A stretch of 64,000 bases of DNA from Przewalskia tangutica (lineage: Eukaryota > Streptophyta > Magnoliopsida > Solanales > Solanaceae): positions 25,107,851 to 25,171,850 of the forward strand of contig CM056737.1 of NCBI GenBank assembly GCA_029844215.1. Direction: 5' to 3'. The translations under genes and the position numbers were made by a program. Shown piece after piece: positions 33,514 through 46,807 of this stretch. The notes beneath the pieces are model-generated. The model had not been told where the DNA came from and made no database searches. It saw only the letters and a program-made list of their open reading frames with translations. Positions within the stretch are counted from its first letter, which is position 1; every line of letters begins with the position of its first letter.

Positions 33514-34582
33514 TGTTATACCGTATTTCCAGTATGTACGTGAGGAATACGTCAAAAGTCTAGCCTTAAAGTTTAGGCAAAACGCTTTTTTGGGCACAAC
33601 TCACAAACGAATAGTTTTCGAAACGTTTCCACGACTTTCGTAGGGTAAATTTCGGCTATGCCATTTCTAATTTTTGCGGATTTTTCCGAGAGACGAAACA
33701 TTTTAGACCAACGGGAGGCGACACTTGGCACCTCCAATTTGTGGACTTGAAATCGCCCATTGACGAATCAAGACCATCGCACGTTTTGTGCCTTGTGCAC
33801 AAGTCAAGGAGTTGGTAGGATATTTGTGTATAGTTAATCCTCACCCTACACTTGCCTTGCACTTGTCTTAATCTTGGCCATTGGTTGGCCACTTCTTGAC
33901 CTATAAATACCCTTAGAGATGAAGAGTTCTTCATCCACAAATCTTTCCAAGTCTTGAAAATCCTCTCTCTCCTTTGTAGCCTTTCGTCCCAACACCTCCC
34001 CTCCCTTGTAAGGCCCTGGCGAATACCCCTCTAGCCTAGTAGTTTGGCCGAGGCCCCTAGCCTAGCCAAAATCTACCCCCTTGGTAGAAAAGTTGTCTTC
34101 TAGTATTGTTATAATGCCCAAAATACCTAGCCCAAATCCCTTAGTACTTAGTAGAAGTTGTGAAGAACTTCTAAGGTTTCTCGAGCTACCTGAGCGCACA
34201 ACTTAGAGCTAAACCTTGCTCAGCGCGACTTTATCTAGGATATTATTGGGCTTCTTGAGGTAACAAATCCTAACCTCTTTTGAATTAGAGAATACTTCGT
34301 TGTAGTATTAGAATAAGTATTAAATACTTAGAAGAATATCACGAGTAGAATCAATCGTTACTACGAAGAAGGGTTTAAAGAAGAATAATCAAACCGTACA
34401 TTTACATAGGATCGTTTTCAAGATGAACTTATATAGCTCAGGGTAGGAAATCGCCCAACTTTCCATAGAATTGTGAACCCCGCTTAGAATGACCTTGAGT
34501 AGTCTTTGATAGATGTCTGTGACTATTATAGTGACTCTCTGTACGACATATTCACTTAGCGGTGGTTTTTTGAGAAGGTATG
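33514..34582 (+). repeat. Element E: 3' LTR, first part
   Basis: Matches 26214-27305 of the 5' LTR with many short losses at CAG and CTG. It breaks at GAAGGTATG, where F is inserted; the 5' LTR reads GAAGGTATGTGATTCTTCC at this place. No gene. Confidence 0.88.
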
Positions 34583-37500
34583 TGTCACGACCGATTCGGC
34601 CCGTGGATCGTGCCTTACCCCGGGCACCCTAGTGATACAACATCACAGTAATCAGCGGAACATAAAACAATACAAGACATATTATGAAATATGAAACAAT
34701 AACTGAGAAAACTTGCCTTTCGGATATATAAATAACAACTTTTCCAACATGAACAGCTTTAATCCTTTTTACAAACCCCGCCACAACAAGATTACTGCAC
34801 CTAAGAAATGATACGACAACAATGGCGGGAGGGTTCCCGCCATACCACGAATGTAAACACCTACAACAACAGGACTTTACATCTGATAAGCCTCCGAGAA
34901 ACGGAGCTTTCCACACGCTGAATCGTGACTCCTAAGAGCGAGGATCAATGGCGGTGTACCTTACTCGGCATGAACGCAGCCCGGGGAGGTCGATAACAGT
35001 ACCAAGTATGTGGCGAAAATAAATACTGTAAATGAAATCATAGTAGTCTATACAAAGCAGGAGACATGTATGATAACCAAACTACAGTTCACCATAAATA
35101 AGCAGTCATGTCAAGTCAGGGACTCACGCCCTCAAGTCATCACTCAATTTTACCAATGGGTCTCACGCCCACAACATCAATCGTGCTCGTGGAATACCTT
35201 CTCATCGCCAGCTTTATGATACACAAACACTAAGGAATACACATGAACACCGTGTCCCACCTGTCCTAATAATAAAGCGACAGGGGTAAGTGCGAAGGCA
35301 TAGCCGACTACTAACACCTACAAGACCAACAAGGTCATAAATGTGTCATGATATCTGTCTGGGCCACATGATAAAAGCCGGTCACTCGCTCAGAGATCAA
35401 ATGTGCGCGTCTAGCCCCGAACTCTCCGCAGACTCGCATAGGCCAACCTCATAGGCCCGCATGAGGTATAACCGCGATCGAGGGTAGCTACTCCCGCATC
35501 GCCCCGACTCGCGATCCGCACGGCGCAAAGACCGCATGACCACAAGTAGTAACTAACCCGGAACTCCGTAGTTCCGCATGGATCCCCGGACCGCACGAGG
35601 TATCCTCGAATCATGGTCCTGCATCACCGAGTCTACCCGCGACGGAGGCGGCTTAACCTCCGACACAAGTCAAGGTGAGTGGTACAATACCAACATAACG
35701 GTGATAGTCAAACAACTTTAAGCGCAATGGCGGAAAACCCCTTTACACTAACATCACAAGATACTAACACACGTAGCATCCTAACATGTTTACTTCTCAA
35801 ATCAACAAGAAAGTATTACAAGGCTATCACAAACCAATACAATCAAGTTATTCACACACGGTGCTTTCTACTAACAAGTTCGGGTATCTAACCCCAAAGT
35901 ACTTCACACATTAAATCTTTAAAAGATCTGTTTCTTTCACATAAGTCACACAATACGTAGTATAAAATAGAGTGTCATTCTTTTAAGAAAACCAAAACTC
36001 TTACCTTTGTAAAATCAAGTAACAACATTATTTTCCAAACGTCCAAGTTTGCCTAATTTCAAATGTTCACGTTTCTTTTTAGAAAGGTTTCGTGGTTCAT
36101 AGCCTTATTCATTTAAGAATATAATTCTCTTTTAAACAATCTGAGAAACATAAGTCTTATGTGAGTAGGATGTTCTTGTTTATAACAATCTTATTACAGC
36201 AGCCATGATCTAGGAAATGTCATTTTGTCTCATCTTAGCTTCTATGCAGATGGAAGTTTCTACTAGTTTTAATAATACTTAATTATTCAAAACATTTCCT
36301 TTTATTAACGTTGCAGTGGTTTGTCGATACACATCCTGATTTCCAAAATCAGTAAAACATTCTTAAGCCGTTATACCTAACTTCCCATAAAGCTAGTATA
36401 ACTCTTAAGTTTTCAAAAGAAACCAAGTATCACTCTTCTTTCAAAACGATTTAGAAATCTTTTGAAATACTTCAAGTTCTTTATTATCACACATCAAGCC
36501 AGTTATAAACAAATCATTTACCTTTTAAAAACCACAAAGTATTTTCGGACCTACATAAAGTTGTTATAACCAACTTCCCATAAAGCCGTTATAACACTTT
36601 ATGTTTCAAACCAATCAAATACATTTAACACGTACGCACGCCTGCACTACATGGTTCACACATATCATGCTAGAAGAGATAGGAGAGGTTCACATACCTC
36701 GCGACGAGTATCGACTAATAGCAAAACGCCCAAGTACCTCCAACCGGCTACTCCTTAAGCCAGTAGAACGCGCCACACGTAGTACTTCAACCTATAAGGC
36801 CACAAGGCGCTTTATTAACATCAAGATCTTATCGTGAGAACATTCTACGTAAAATTCGCAAGACTTCCCCAACAGCGTAAATCTCTCCTCTAACTGGGCC
36901 GGCTAAGCCAACCGGGGGTTATACATCTAACCCGAACTGGTACAATTCTACTCCACAAGACTACTACACAAGTCTATCTGATACGCTTAGATTCTTCAGC
37001 TTAAGTCAAAAGACATTGCCAACTAACCACGTCAGTTATATATAGTATACTTCAACTATATATTCTAACAACATGTAATTTCCAATTACAATAGAGACAA
37101 GATATTTACCTCGATAAGCCCATAATTATCCAAGTATAAAGTCGATCCCGGCAATCGCTTAGCTCCAACTCAGCGCCCAACCCGCTCTAAACCACCCTTA
37201 GAAGTTCTAACCAACTTCTACACAATACTCCAACGGACTATGGAGATTTTCCTAGGGTTTCGGTTTTGTGACCGACGGAAGTATAATAGTATTTGGGCTT
37301 TTAGATAGGTATAACCTTAGAATACTACAAGGTATACGCTAAGGTAATTTGGGCATTATAACAATACTTTGAGAGTATTTCTACACCACAAAGGGGTATT
37401 ATACTAAAGCAACTAGGCTGTGGTACACTCTCGGCTAGCACCCCAGAGGGGGTGCTCTCTACCCTGAGGGAGGACGAGAACCATAAGGAAGGAGGGGAGG

Positions 37501-38229
37501 ATTCTAACACTTAGGAAATATTTAGGATGAAGAAGTTCATCAAAGGAGAGGTATTTATAGACAAGCCAAGGCCAACCAATGGCCAAGATCTAGCCAAGTG
37601 TATAGCAAGTGTAAGGCCAAGATTCACCCAAGTGCCCTAGACCCTACTCCTAAAACCCGAAATATCTACACAAATATCAACCAAGACTTGCTCATCCATT
37701 CTACCCTAACGCCTCTTCAAGTCCACGAGAGGGTGCCAAGTGTTGCCCTCTCGCTGGTCCAAAACGTTCGCCTCTCGGAAAAATCCGCAAAAATACTAAA
37801 TGACATAGCGTAATTTACCCTTCGCAAGTTAGGTAGAACGTTTAGTCGAAAACGACTCTAACCGGGTGTTGTGCACAAATGCCATTCTACTAGCCACCTG
37901 GCGGGGTGACACGTGTCACCCTCCTATCGCCCAAAATAAAACATCTTCGAAAATATCCACAATGGCCAAAATCTCAAAACAAAGTGGGCTTCTACAAAAT
38001 CAGAATTTCTCCCGTGGGCCCACGTGACCATTTCGAAAATAAAATTCCATAATTCTCTAATATTCGAAGTCCGAATACCAAACTGGGAATCCAATTCCCA
38101 TTAACGAACCTTTCCTTCACAAAACCGAAACTTTTCCGTGGAAAAATCACCTCTTTCTTCCTTTCCAATCTTTCGCCGATTCTCGCACGCACGCCCTCGC
38201 ATACATACCTCGGAACTACGGGTATAACA
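34583..38229 (-). repeat. Element F: 3' LTR (3647 bases)
   Basis: Starts TGTCACGACCGATTCGG and ends CGGGTATAACA. It has a TATA run (34724-34732), the CTCATGCGG module (35410-35620), two 31-base motifs (about 36376 and 36565), and a perfect GGGTGACACGTGTCACCC palindrome (37904-37921). Up to about 37880 its U3 resembles C and E. From there to the end it matches the ends of B and D, so it looks like a mosaic. Confidence 0.87.
37904..37921. promoter_or_regulatory. 18-base perfect palindrome with G-box core
   Basis: GGGTGACACGTGTCACCC is its own reverse complement and is centred on CACGTG. The other copy in F is at 43405-43422. Related sites are at 23862-23879 (A), 61610-61627 (H, core CATGTG), about 10224 and 15934 (C, core CACTTG). 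Confidence 0.7.
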
Positions 38230-38261
38230 TTCTTCCCTTAGAAACATTCGTCCCGAATGTT
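38230..38261 (-). other. Polypurine tract and hairpin of F
   Basis: In element sense GTTTCTAAGGGAAGAA precedes the LTR; the AACATTCG-TCC-CGAATGTT hairpin is at 38243-38261. Confidence 0.8.
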
Positions 38262-39480
38262 CCTTCTAAGTCCCCAAACATACAAGCGTCGATATAGTCT
38301 CTACTACTATACTTATGAGAACAATCGCCGCCACACTGTCCACGGAACACCGCGCAAAGACTTACATCCAAGCCCACGAGAAACACTCTATATCACCACA
38401 AATAATACCACTTTTGTCACTTTGTCGCGAGCCTTTCGACGACCCAACAAATGGTACCGCACGCGTCGATCACCAAGCCGTGACACTCGAACCCTTACCA
38501 CATTTCGACATCGCTTTAGTTTCCAAACTCGCCACACCACCGGGGTGGTACTTTCAAGAAGACCGACCGTCGGCTGAACTCTAAGCGTCGCCGATCATCC
38601 GCACGATTCCTCCGAGCGTAACTTCTAGACGAGCTTTACCATCCATCTACCGGAACAAGCTCGATCCAACTATCGAACCTTGCCAACATCGAACCAATCG
38701 ATCGCAACTTACACTTCGCCTCTACAATGCTTCGTGGCGACATCCGAACACCGAAATGGTAGCTTAAACGCCCTCCACAGTGAGACAACAATCTCGCGAC
38801 TACCCGAAATCCACACACCGCCCGGTGGCGAACGCGATCGAGACTCACCGAGTCCTTAACCCCGCTCGTAAAACTTCCAAACAAAACAGCGTAACACGGC
38901 CTCGTCGCTATAAGGTGAAGCGTAGGCACCCCGCAGCCTTACAACCTTCTCGATAAAACAACACCGCCGAGTGAACGGTCCCGAAGAACACGATGGGCTG
39001 CCCATCGGCCACCACCGGTCGAACGCATCCACGAACTCGTGACGCTTAGTTAACTAAACTCGAGCCTAACACCTCGTGACCTACCACAAGGGACCACCAC
39101 AACCGCACTTCACCACCAAACATGCCGCGGGTTGACCCAACGCGGCTCAACCCGCGGCAAGGCGCAAATACCATCTCCCGGAACAACCTCTCAAACACGC
39201 TACTTAAAACCTAGCGGTCTTCTTAGCTCAACTACCCTCTTTCCTTCCACACTACTCGTGGACTTATCCTACGAACATAGCTCACGTGCACTATGCACTC
39301 CTATAAGGTCAAACATAATATACGCCTTTTACTCGAGACGGCTTTACCTCTAAGGTCTCTACGTATAACACTCTAAGGCTCACACCTTCTATCCCCAAAA
39401 TCTTACTCGGTTAACCCACCATGATTTCTAATCACAACTAACACATCGCTATCGTAACATAGCACTTAAGGTATACTCAC
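38262..39480 (-). other. Conserved non-pol segment of gag-only elements (F copy)
   Basis: Same position as the segments at 10472-11211 and 46808-47700. The first part matches D (CATAC...GCG.CG.TATAG, ACTACTATACTTA). The later part matches both (GTCGAACGCATCCACGAACTCGT at 39015, GCGGGTTGACCCAACGCGGCTCAACCCG at 39127). It has diverged more than C and D have from each other. A 106-codon frame on the other strand (38257-38577) starts MFLLS, as one in D does, but the two differ after about 20 residues. No product assigned. Confidence 0.55.
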
Positions 39481-39919
39481 CTTGAAAGTTACCAAGGACC
39501 TTCACGCCCGCCCTCTTCTCGCCCCGTTAACCCGTCGATCTCTACGTTTTCGCCTGCTGTACATAAGCCCGCATACGTGCCATGCTCAAGCCCAATCAAG
39601 AATTACTCTTGCACAACCCTCTTAGGTAGTCATCAAGACTCGTGGTACATCGGTATAATCTCTAGTAGCCAAATCCATAGCTAGTAATGTGGTCGCCTCT
39701 TTGCAATCTATATTCATCGTTTCATTAGGAATCGAAGGTTCAAATATCATGGACGCAGAGGAATCGCCGCCGCTGCTAAACTCTGCTGGGGCTAGTGACG
39801 CCGCGAAATCCGAATGAAGCACTACCTAGGTAATGATTGGGCTGTGCCTCGCAACCTTCCGAACTCAACTCGCGGCTCGCCGTGCCTGCCCTCACGGCGG
39901 GTTGCCTACGCGGAGGCAT
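39480..39919 (-). pseudogene. gag: Element F gag relic with internal deletion
   Basis: The start ATGCCTCCGCG (39919) gives MPPR as in the other Gag copies. The C-terminal part from about 39700 down matches 11600-11790 of the intact gag at DNA level (GAAAGTTACCAA, CCGTCGATCTCT, GCATACGTGCCATG). The capsid core (FYGSRPEDDPQ to HFLPPQM) is missing, about 450 bases or more. Both zinc knuckles are absent. It cannot encode Gag. Confidence 0.7.
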
Positions 39920-40100
39920 AACGATAAGGAATGAATTTCGCCAGAGGGTCCAACTTACAACACGCTCTAAGGCACGATCTCGAGTGAGAAGAATAGAAAC
40001 CAATCCTAAATATCCTATAGCCTCGATTATTGGTGTGGTGCACAACACACGATAATCAAGACTTCTGGATACTGATGCAGACACTTTCCGAGGATTAATC

Positions 40101-40112
40101 GCTTCGATACCA
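40101..40112 (-). promoter_or_regulatory. Primer binding site of F, altered at CTG
   Basis: The plus strand reads GCTTCGATACCA where intact copies read GCTCTGATACCA: CTG has become TCG. Confidence 0.82.
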
Positions 40113-40116
40113 CTTT

Positions 40117-43100
40117 TGTCACGACCGATTCGGGCGTGATCGTGCCTTACCCCGCACCCTAGTGATACAACATCAGTAATCACGAACATAAACAATACAA
40201 GACATATTATGAAATATGAAACAATAACTGAGAAAACTTGCCTTTGGCATATATATAAATAACAACTTTTTCCAACATGAGCAGTTTAATCCTTTTACAA
40301 ACCACCGCCCTTAAAGATTACTGCACTTCTAAGAAATGATACGACAACAATGGCGGGACAGGCCCCCATACCCCGAATGTAAACACCTACAACAGGACTT
40401 TACTGATCGATAAGCCTCCGAGAACGGAGCTTTCCCACGCCGAATCGTGACCCTAAGAGCGAGGATCAATGATCGTGTACCTTTACTGCGGCGTGAACGC
40501 AGCCGAAGGAGGTCGCATAACAGTACCAAGTATGTGAAATCGAAAATAAATCGTAAATGAAATCATAGTAGTCTATACAAAGCGGGAGACATGTATGATA
40601 ACCAAACTATTCACCATAAATAGCAAATATGTCAAGTCGTGGACTCACGCCTCAAGTCATCACTCAATTTTACCAATGGGTCTCACGCCACAACATCAAT
40701 CGTGCGTGGAATACCTTCTCACCGCCAGCTTTATGATACACAAACACCAAGGAATACATGAACACCGTGTCCCACTGTGTCCTAATAAAACGATGCAGGT
40801 ACGAAGGCATAGCCGACTACTAACACCAGCAGATCAACAAGGTCATAAAATGTGTCATGATATCCGCCTGCACCGTCACATGATAAAACGGTCACTCGCC
40901 TGAGATCAAATGTGCGCGTCTAGCCTCGAACTCTCGCGATAGGCCAACCTCATAGGCCCGCATGAGGTATAACCCGCATCGAGGTAGCTACTCCGGCGTA
41001 AATCGCGGACTCGCACCGCGTGGCCACAGACCGCGTGACCACGCGGCCGTAAACTAACCTCGAACTCCGTAGTTCCGCATGGATCCTGGACCCGTGAGGT
41101 ATCCTCGAATCACGGTCCTGCATCACCGAGTCTACCGCGTCGGAGGGCTTTAACCTCGGACACAAGTCAAGGTGGTGGTGATACCAACATAACTACCGGT
41201 GATAGTCAAACAACTTTAAGCGCAATCGAGGAAAACCCCTTTACACTAACATCACAAGATACTAACACACGTAGCATCCTAACATGTTTACTTCTCAAAT
41301 CAACAAGAAAGTATTACAAGGCTATCACAAACCAATACAATCAAGTTATTCACACACGGTGCTTTCTACTAACAAGTTCGGGTATCTAACCCCAAAGTAC
41401 TTCACATTAAATCTTTAAAAGATCTGTTTCTTTCACATAAGTCACACAATACCCGTAGTATAAAATAGAGTGACTGTCCTTTTAAGAAAACCAAAACTCT
41501 TACCTTTGTAAAATCAAGTAACAACATTATTTTCCAAACGTCCAAGTTTGCCTAATTTCAAATGTTCACGTTTCTTTTTAGAAAGGTTTCAGTTCATAGC
41601 CTTATTCATTTAAGAATATAATTCTCTTTTAAACAATCGAGAAACATAAGTCTTATGTGAGTAGGATGTTCTTGTTTATAACAATCTTATTACAAAGGTA
41701 CCATGATCTAGGAAATGTCATTTTGTCTCATCTTAGCTTCTATGCAGATGGAAGTTTCTACTGGTTTTAATAATACTTAATTATTCAAAACATTTCCTTT
41801 TATTAACGCTGCAGTGGTTTGTCGATACACATCCTGATTTCCAAAATCAGTAAAACATTCTTAAGCCGTTATACCTAACTTCCCATAAAGCTAGTATAAC
41901 TCTTAAGTTTTCAAAAGAAACTAAGTATCACTCTTCTTTCAAAACGATTTAGAAATCTTTTGAAATACTTCAAGTTCTTTATTATCACATCAAGCCGCTT
42001 ATAAACAAATCATTTACCTTTTAAAAACCACAAAGTATTTTCGGACCTACATAAAGCTGTTATAACCAACTTCCCATAAAGCCGTTATAACACTTTATGT
42101 TTCAAACCAATCAAATACATTTAACACGTACGCGTCTGGTACTACATGGTTCACACATATCACGCTAGAAGAGATAGGAGAGGTTCACATACCTCGCGGC
42201 AGTATCGACTAATAGCAAAACGCTCAAGTACTCTCCAGTATGGCTACTCCTTAAGCCAAGTAGAACGCGCCACACGTAGTACTTCAACCTATAAGGCCAC
42301 AAGCGCTTTATTAACATCAAGATCTTATCGTAGAACATTCTACGAAAATTGAAGAATTCCCGCAATGGTGTAAATCTCCTCTACAGAGTGGGCTACCAAG
42401 CCAACCAGTGGGGTTATACATCTAACCCGAACAGTACAATTCTACTCCACAAGATTACTACACAAGTCTCATCAGATTCGATTCGCTTCTTCAGCTTAAG
42501 TCAAAAGACATTGCCAACTAACCACGTTCGATTCTATATAGTATACTTCAACTATATATTCTAACAACATGTAATTTCCAATTACAATAGGACAAGATAT
42601 TTACCTCGATAAGCCCATAATTATCCAAGTATAAAGTCGATCTGGGCAATCGTTTAGCTCCAACTCCGAGCGCTACCATTCTAAACCACCCTTAGAAGTT
42701 CTAACCAACTTCTACACAATACTCCAACTTATGGAGATTTTCCTAGGGTTTCGGTTTTGTGACGGAAGTATAATAGTATTTCCTGCTTTTCAGATATGTA
42801 TAACCTTAGAATACTACAAGGTATACTGGCTAAGGTAATTTGGGCATTATAACAATACTTTAGAGTATTTCTACACCAAGTGGTATTATACGAAGCAACT
42901 AGCAGGGGTACACTCTGGCTAGCACCCCAGAGGGGTGCTCGCCACAGGGGAGGACGAGAACCATAAGGAAGGGAGGGGGAGGATTCTAACACTTAGGAAA
43001 TATTTAGGATGAAGAAGTTCATCAAAGGAGAGGGGTATTTATAGCACAAGCCAAGGCCAACCAATGGCCAAGATCTAGCCAAGTGTATAGCAAGTGTAAG

Positions 43101-43737
43101 GCCAAGATTCACCCAAGTGCCCCCTAGACCCTACTCCTTAAAACCCTCACAAATATCTACACAAATATCAACCAAGACTTGCTCATCCATTCGGCCCTAA
43201 CGCCCCTTCAAGTCCACCAACGAGAGGGTGCCAAGTGTTGCCCTCTCGTTGGTCCAAAACGTTTCGTCTCTCGGAAAAATCCGCAAAAATACTAAATGAC
43301 ATAGCCGTAATTTACCCTTCGCAAGTTAGGTAGAACGTTTCGTCGAAAAACGACTCTAACCGGGTGTTGTGCACAAATGCCATTCGGCCAAGCCACCTAG
43401 GCGGGGGTGACACGTGTCACCCTCCTATTGGCCCAAAATAAAACATCTTCCGAAAAAATATCCACAATGGCCAAAATCTCGAAAACAAAGTGGGCTACTT
43501 TAAAAGCAGTAAATTTCTCGTGGGCCCACGTGACCATTTCCAAAATAAAATTCCATAATTCTCTAATATTCCAGAAGTCCGAATACCAAATCGGGAATCC
43601 AATTCCCATTAACGAACCTTTCCTTCACAAAAAGCGGAAACTTTTCCGTGGAAAAATCACCGCTTTCTTCCTGTGCAATCTTTCTACGTATTCTCAAATG
43701 CGCACGCCCTCGCATACATACGGAACTACGGGTATAA
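40117..43737 (-). repeat. Element F: 5' LTR
   Basis: Same layout as 34583-38229: TATA run 40249-40258, CTCATGCGG module 40940-41110, 31-base motifs near 41880 and 42068, palindrome 43405-43422. The two copies differ mostly by short insertions or deletions at CAG, CTG and G-rich sites. No gene. Confidence 0.86.
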
Positions 43738-43742
43738 AGATG

Positions 43743-45041
43743 TGATTCTTCCTAAAGCATGATATTTTACAATATATATGAGTACGGTGACGCATACGTG
43801 TGTTAATCGAATAATAACTACGCGATGCCTTAAGCTCGGAATAACACTGCAATGCCTCACGGCTTAAGCACGAATAATAAAGATCTGAAAGCATTTCATA
43901 AGAATATTGAATCATTTTTATGTAAGAGAACTAATCGGTTTTAAAGCGAAGCTTAAGAGTTATACTAGCTTTATGGGAAGTTAAGTATAACCACTTAAGA
44001 TTGATAAAAGAAACAAGTTTGCCATGTGTTTATAACAGACTTATGTTGAATTGTGAAAGAATAATAAGATGGTTTGATAAGTAGACATGATATGATGCTA
44101 TGTGTGTTAGTATCTTGTAACGCTTGTATAAGAGTATCCTTGTTGTGCTTATGTTGTTTAAAGATAATGTTATGTTAGTGTACTATCACTCACCTCGAGA
44201 TGATATCGGGGTTAAGCGCCCTCCGACGGGTAGACTCAGCGTCCGGGACCATGATTCGAGAATACCTCATGCGGGTCCACGGGGCCTATGCGAGCTCTGA
44301 GTTCGTGTTAGTATGCGGGGTTATGCCTCACGCGTCATGTGGCCTATGCGACAACGAGTCCAGGGGCGATGCCGAGGAGTAGCTACCTCGATGCGGGGTT
44401 ATACCTCACGCGGGCCCGTGAGTGGCCTATCGCGGACTCGGAGTCCAGATTCGGCTGCGAGTGATAATACGGCGAGTGGCCCGCGAATCATTCGCACCTA
44501 GAAAAGACCTATTACAGTTTACCATTGTTGCTCTTGTTTGTGATGTGTACTATGTGCGGTTCTCGATTGCTTCATACATATTTGTAAACCGGTTTTAAAA
44601 AGTGTTATGATTTCATTTAAGTACTTTACGGTTTCACATACTTAGTACTGTTGTCTTGACCTCGCCGAGTGCGTTAATGCCGCGGTAAGCGGCAAGTGTG
44701 CTAGATCCACATTCTTAGGATCTACGTTGGTGTCGGGAGCTCCATCTTTTCGGAGGCTCTACTTTTGGGTATGATCTCCTGTTGTAGATAGTTTTGTATC
44801 GAGGGTATGGCGGGCCGTCCCGCCATAGTTGTATATTTCCTTAGAGGTCTGTAGTCATGTTATGCGATGTCGGATGTATCGCTAAACCATGTATATATAT
44901 ATCTTAGAAAGCGATGTTTTCTCACATAAACGTGTCTTATTTTATAAATCGTTTCATGTCTTGCTTTATATTTCCGTGATTACTCGATGTATGACTACTT
45001 GGTGCCGATGAGCACGATCCACGGGCCGGGCAGTCGTGACA
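43743..45041 (+). repeat. Element E: 3' LTR, second part
   Basis: Continues from 34582 (TGATTCTTCCTAAAGCATG) and ends GCAGTCGTGACA. It carries the CTCATGCGG module (44265-44450) and a TATA run (44892-44902). Joined to the first part it is about 2.37 kb, close to the 5' LTR. Confidence 0.88.
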
Positions 45042-46772
45042 TTTCTAAGTTTTAATATAATTAATTGTCATTACTTTTTCCTTTATTAACGCCGTTGACT
45101 TGTTCGATTCTTATTACCATTTCGAAATTAATGTAACATTATTCTTTAAAACCAAGTACTCATTACTCGAATGAGGTTTCACAACTTCTAATACAATTCA
45201 AGTTCTTCACATTTCATATCAAGTCAAATATAAGTCCATCTCTTATCTTTTAAAATCAAGAAATCATTCTTTTACCTACATAAAGTTGTTATAATTAACT
45301 TCCCAAAAGCCATTATAACACTTTATGCTTTAAACCAACCAAAATTAGTTTAGCACCCGTGACGCTACCGTACTACATAGTTCACAACATCATGCTAGAA
45401 AAGATAGGAAGAGGTTCACATACCGCGACGATTATCGATAATTAGCAAAACGCTCAATCTTGTAACGCTAGCCTTTTCCACCCTCCAAGTAGAATATGCT
45501 ACTCGTACTACTTCAACCTATAAAGGCCACAAAACGTCTATCAACTTCTACATCCCTTCGTAGAACATTTCTAAATACAAGGTTCCATATTCTACGGAAA
45601 ATTGGCAAAGACCTCCCCATGACCATAAACCTCCTCTAACAAGGCCCGCTACTAAGCCAACAACTCGAAAGGGGGTTACACGTCTAACCGGACGTGTACA
45701 ACACTGCCCCACAATAATACTACAAGTCTATTGTAAATACAGTCCAATGTAAATACAGTTCAATTCTTTATAAACATCCTTCCAATATATCTTATACTCA
45801 ATTCTAAATTACTACAATATGTAATATCCAATTCTGATAGAGGACATAGATCACTACCTCGATAAGCCCAAAATTATCCAAGATTATAAGTCGATCCTGA
45901 GAAACGCTTAGCTCCAATTCCTTATGCTCCAACCCGCTCCGAGCAACCCTTAGAAGTTTCTAAACAACTTCTCTTCAAGATCTAACTCCAAAAAGTGAAG
46001 AACACTTAGGCTCAAACTATGGCAAGTTTCGGCCAAGGTAAGGTTTCTAGGCTAGGGGTGTGAAATATTTTCCAACTCTTAGTACACAATCTTCCTAACA
46101 CTCTAAGGAAGAACACTTAAAACTTTAAGAATTTTTGGACAACTTTAGCTCACAATTTCAGCCCATGGCCGAGCTCATGAGGAAAGGAGGGAATTTTCAA
46201 GACTTGGAAACTCTCTAAGTGTGGATGAAGAAGTCTTGCATTAAGGGGGGTATTTATAGAGAAATCAATGGCCAAGATCTAGGCAAGTGTATGGTGAAGA
46301 TTGGGTCCAAGTGTGTGGGTAATTTTCCAACCAAATGTCCACCACAAAAATGGGACAAGTGGCTTGCCACTTGTCCCCCAAAAAAAACGTCCAAGTGTCC
46401 ATGTGGTCCCCCTAATTTTTCGGCCAATGAGCCACATGGGGGTGCCATGTGTCGCCCCCCTACTCGTCCAAAATATTTCATCTTCCGAAAATATCCGTAA
46501 TGCCAATTAATCCAAAATAAAGTGGGCCCACAAAGTAAATTCCTCGTGGGCCCACGTGACCAATTCGGAAATAAAATTCCATAATTCTCAAAACTTCCAA
46601 AACGGTCGAATACCAAATCTTGGAATCCAATTCCATTTAACGAACATTTTTCCTTCACAAAATCCGGAATCTTTTCCGTCGAAAAATCACATCTTTCTTC
46701 CTTTCCAATTTTTGTGTCGTATTTTCGTACGTACGTCCTCACATACATACCCTGAAACTACGGGGTGTAACA
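45042..46772 (-). repeat. Element D: 3' LTR, second part
   Basis: Begins with the second TSD copy TTTCT and runs to CGGGGTGTAACA at 46772. It contains the second AACTTCCC(A)AAAGCC motif (about 45298) and a region with AACACTTAGGCTCAAACTATGGCAAG (45989-46024) that is also in A and in D's other LTR. No gene; the 164-codon frame at 46254-46748 is LTR sequence. Confidence 0.86.
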
Positions 46773-46807
46773 TTCTTCCCCCCTTAGAAACATTCGTCCC
46801 GAATGTT
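46773..46807 (-). other. Polypurine tract and hairpin of D
   Basis: In element sense TTTCTAAGGGGGAAGAA abuts the LTR start TGTTACACCCCG. The hairpin AACATTCG-TCC-CGAATGTT is at 46789-46807. Confidence 0.85.

Larger units (their letters stand above)
34583..43737 (-). mobile_element. Element F: gag-only element nested in E's 3' LTR
   Basis: 3' LTR 34583-38229 (3647 bases), internal 38230-40116 (1887 bases), 5' LTR 40117 to about 43737 (about 3621 bases). The left flank is GTATG; the right flank reads AGATG followed by TGATTCTTCC, so the TSD is probable but blurred, as is the last base pair of the LTR. The two LTRs are very alike, which fits a recent insertion; it is the innermost element of this branch. 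Confidence 0.85.
26214..45041 (+). mobile_element. Element E: full-length Tekay-type gag-pol element, interrupted by F
   Basis: 5' LTR 26214-28645, primer site 28650, gag from 28850, pol to about 33360, PPT 33500-33513, 3' LTR 33514-34582 and 43743-45041. The TSD TTTCT flanks it. Without F it is about 9.7 kb. Both coding regions are broken by shifts and catalytic residues are lost, so it is not autonomous as read. Confidence 0.88.

Noticed and set aside
46254..46748. 164-codon minus frame in D's LTR
   Set aside because: It covers the LTR end, has no family resemblance, and the matching LTR ends in B and F break it.
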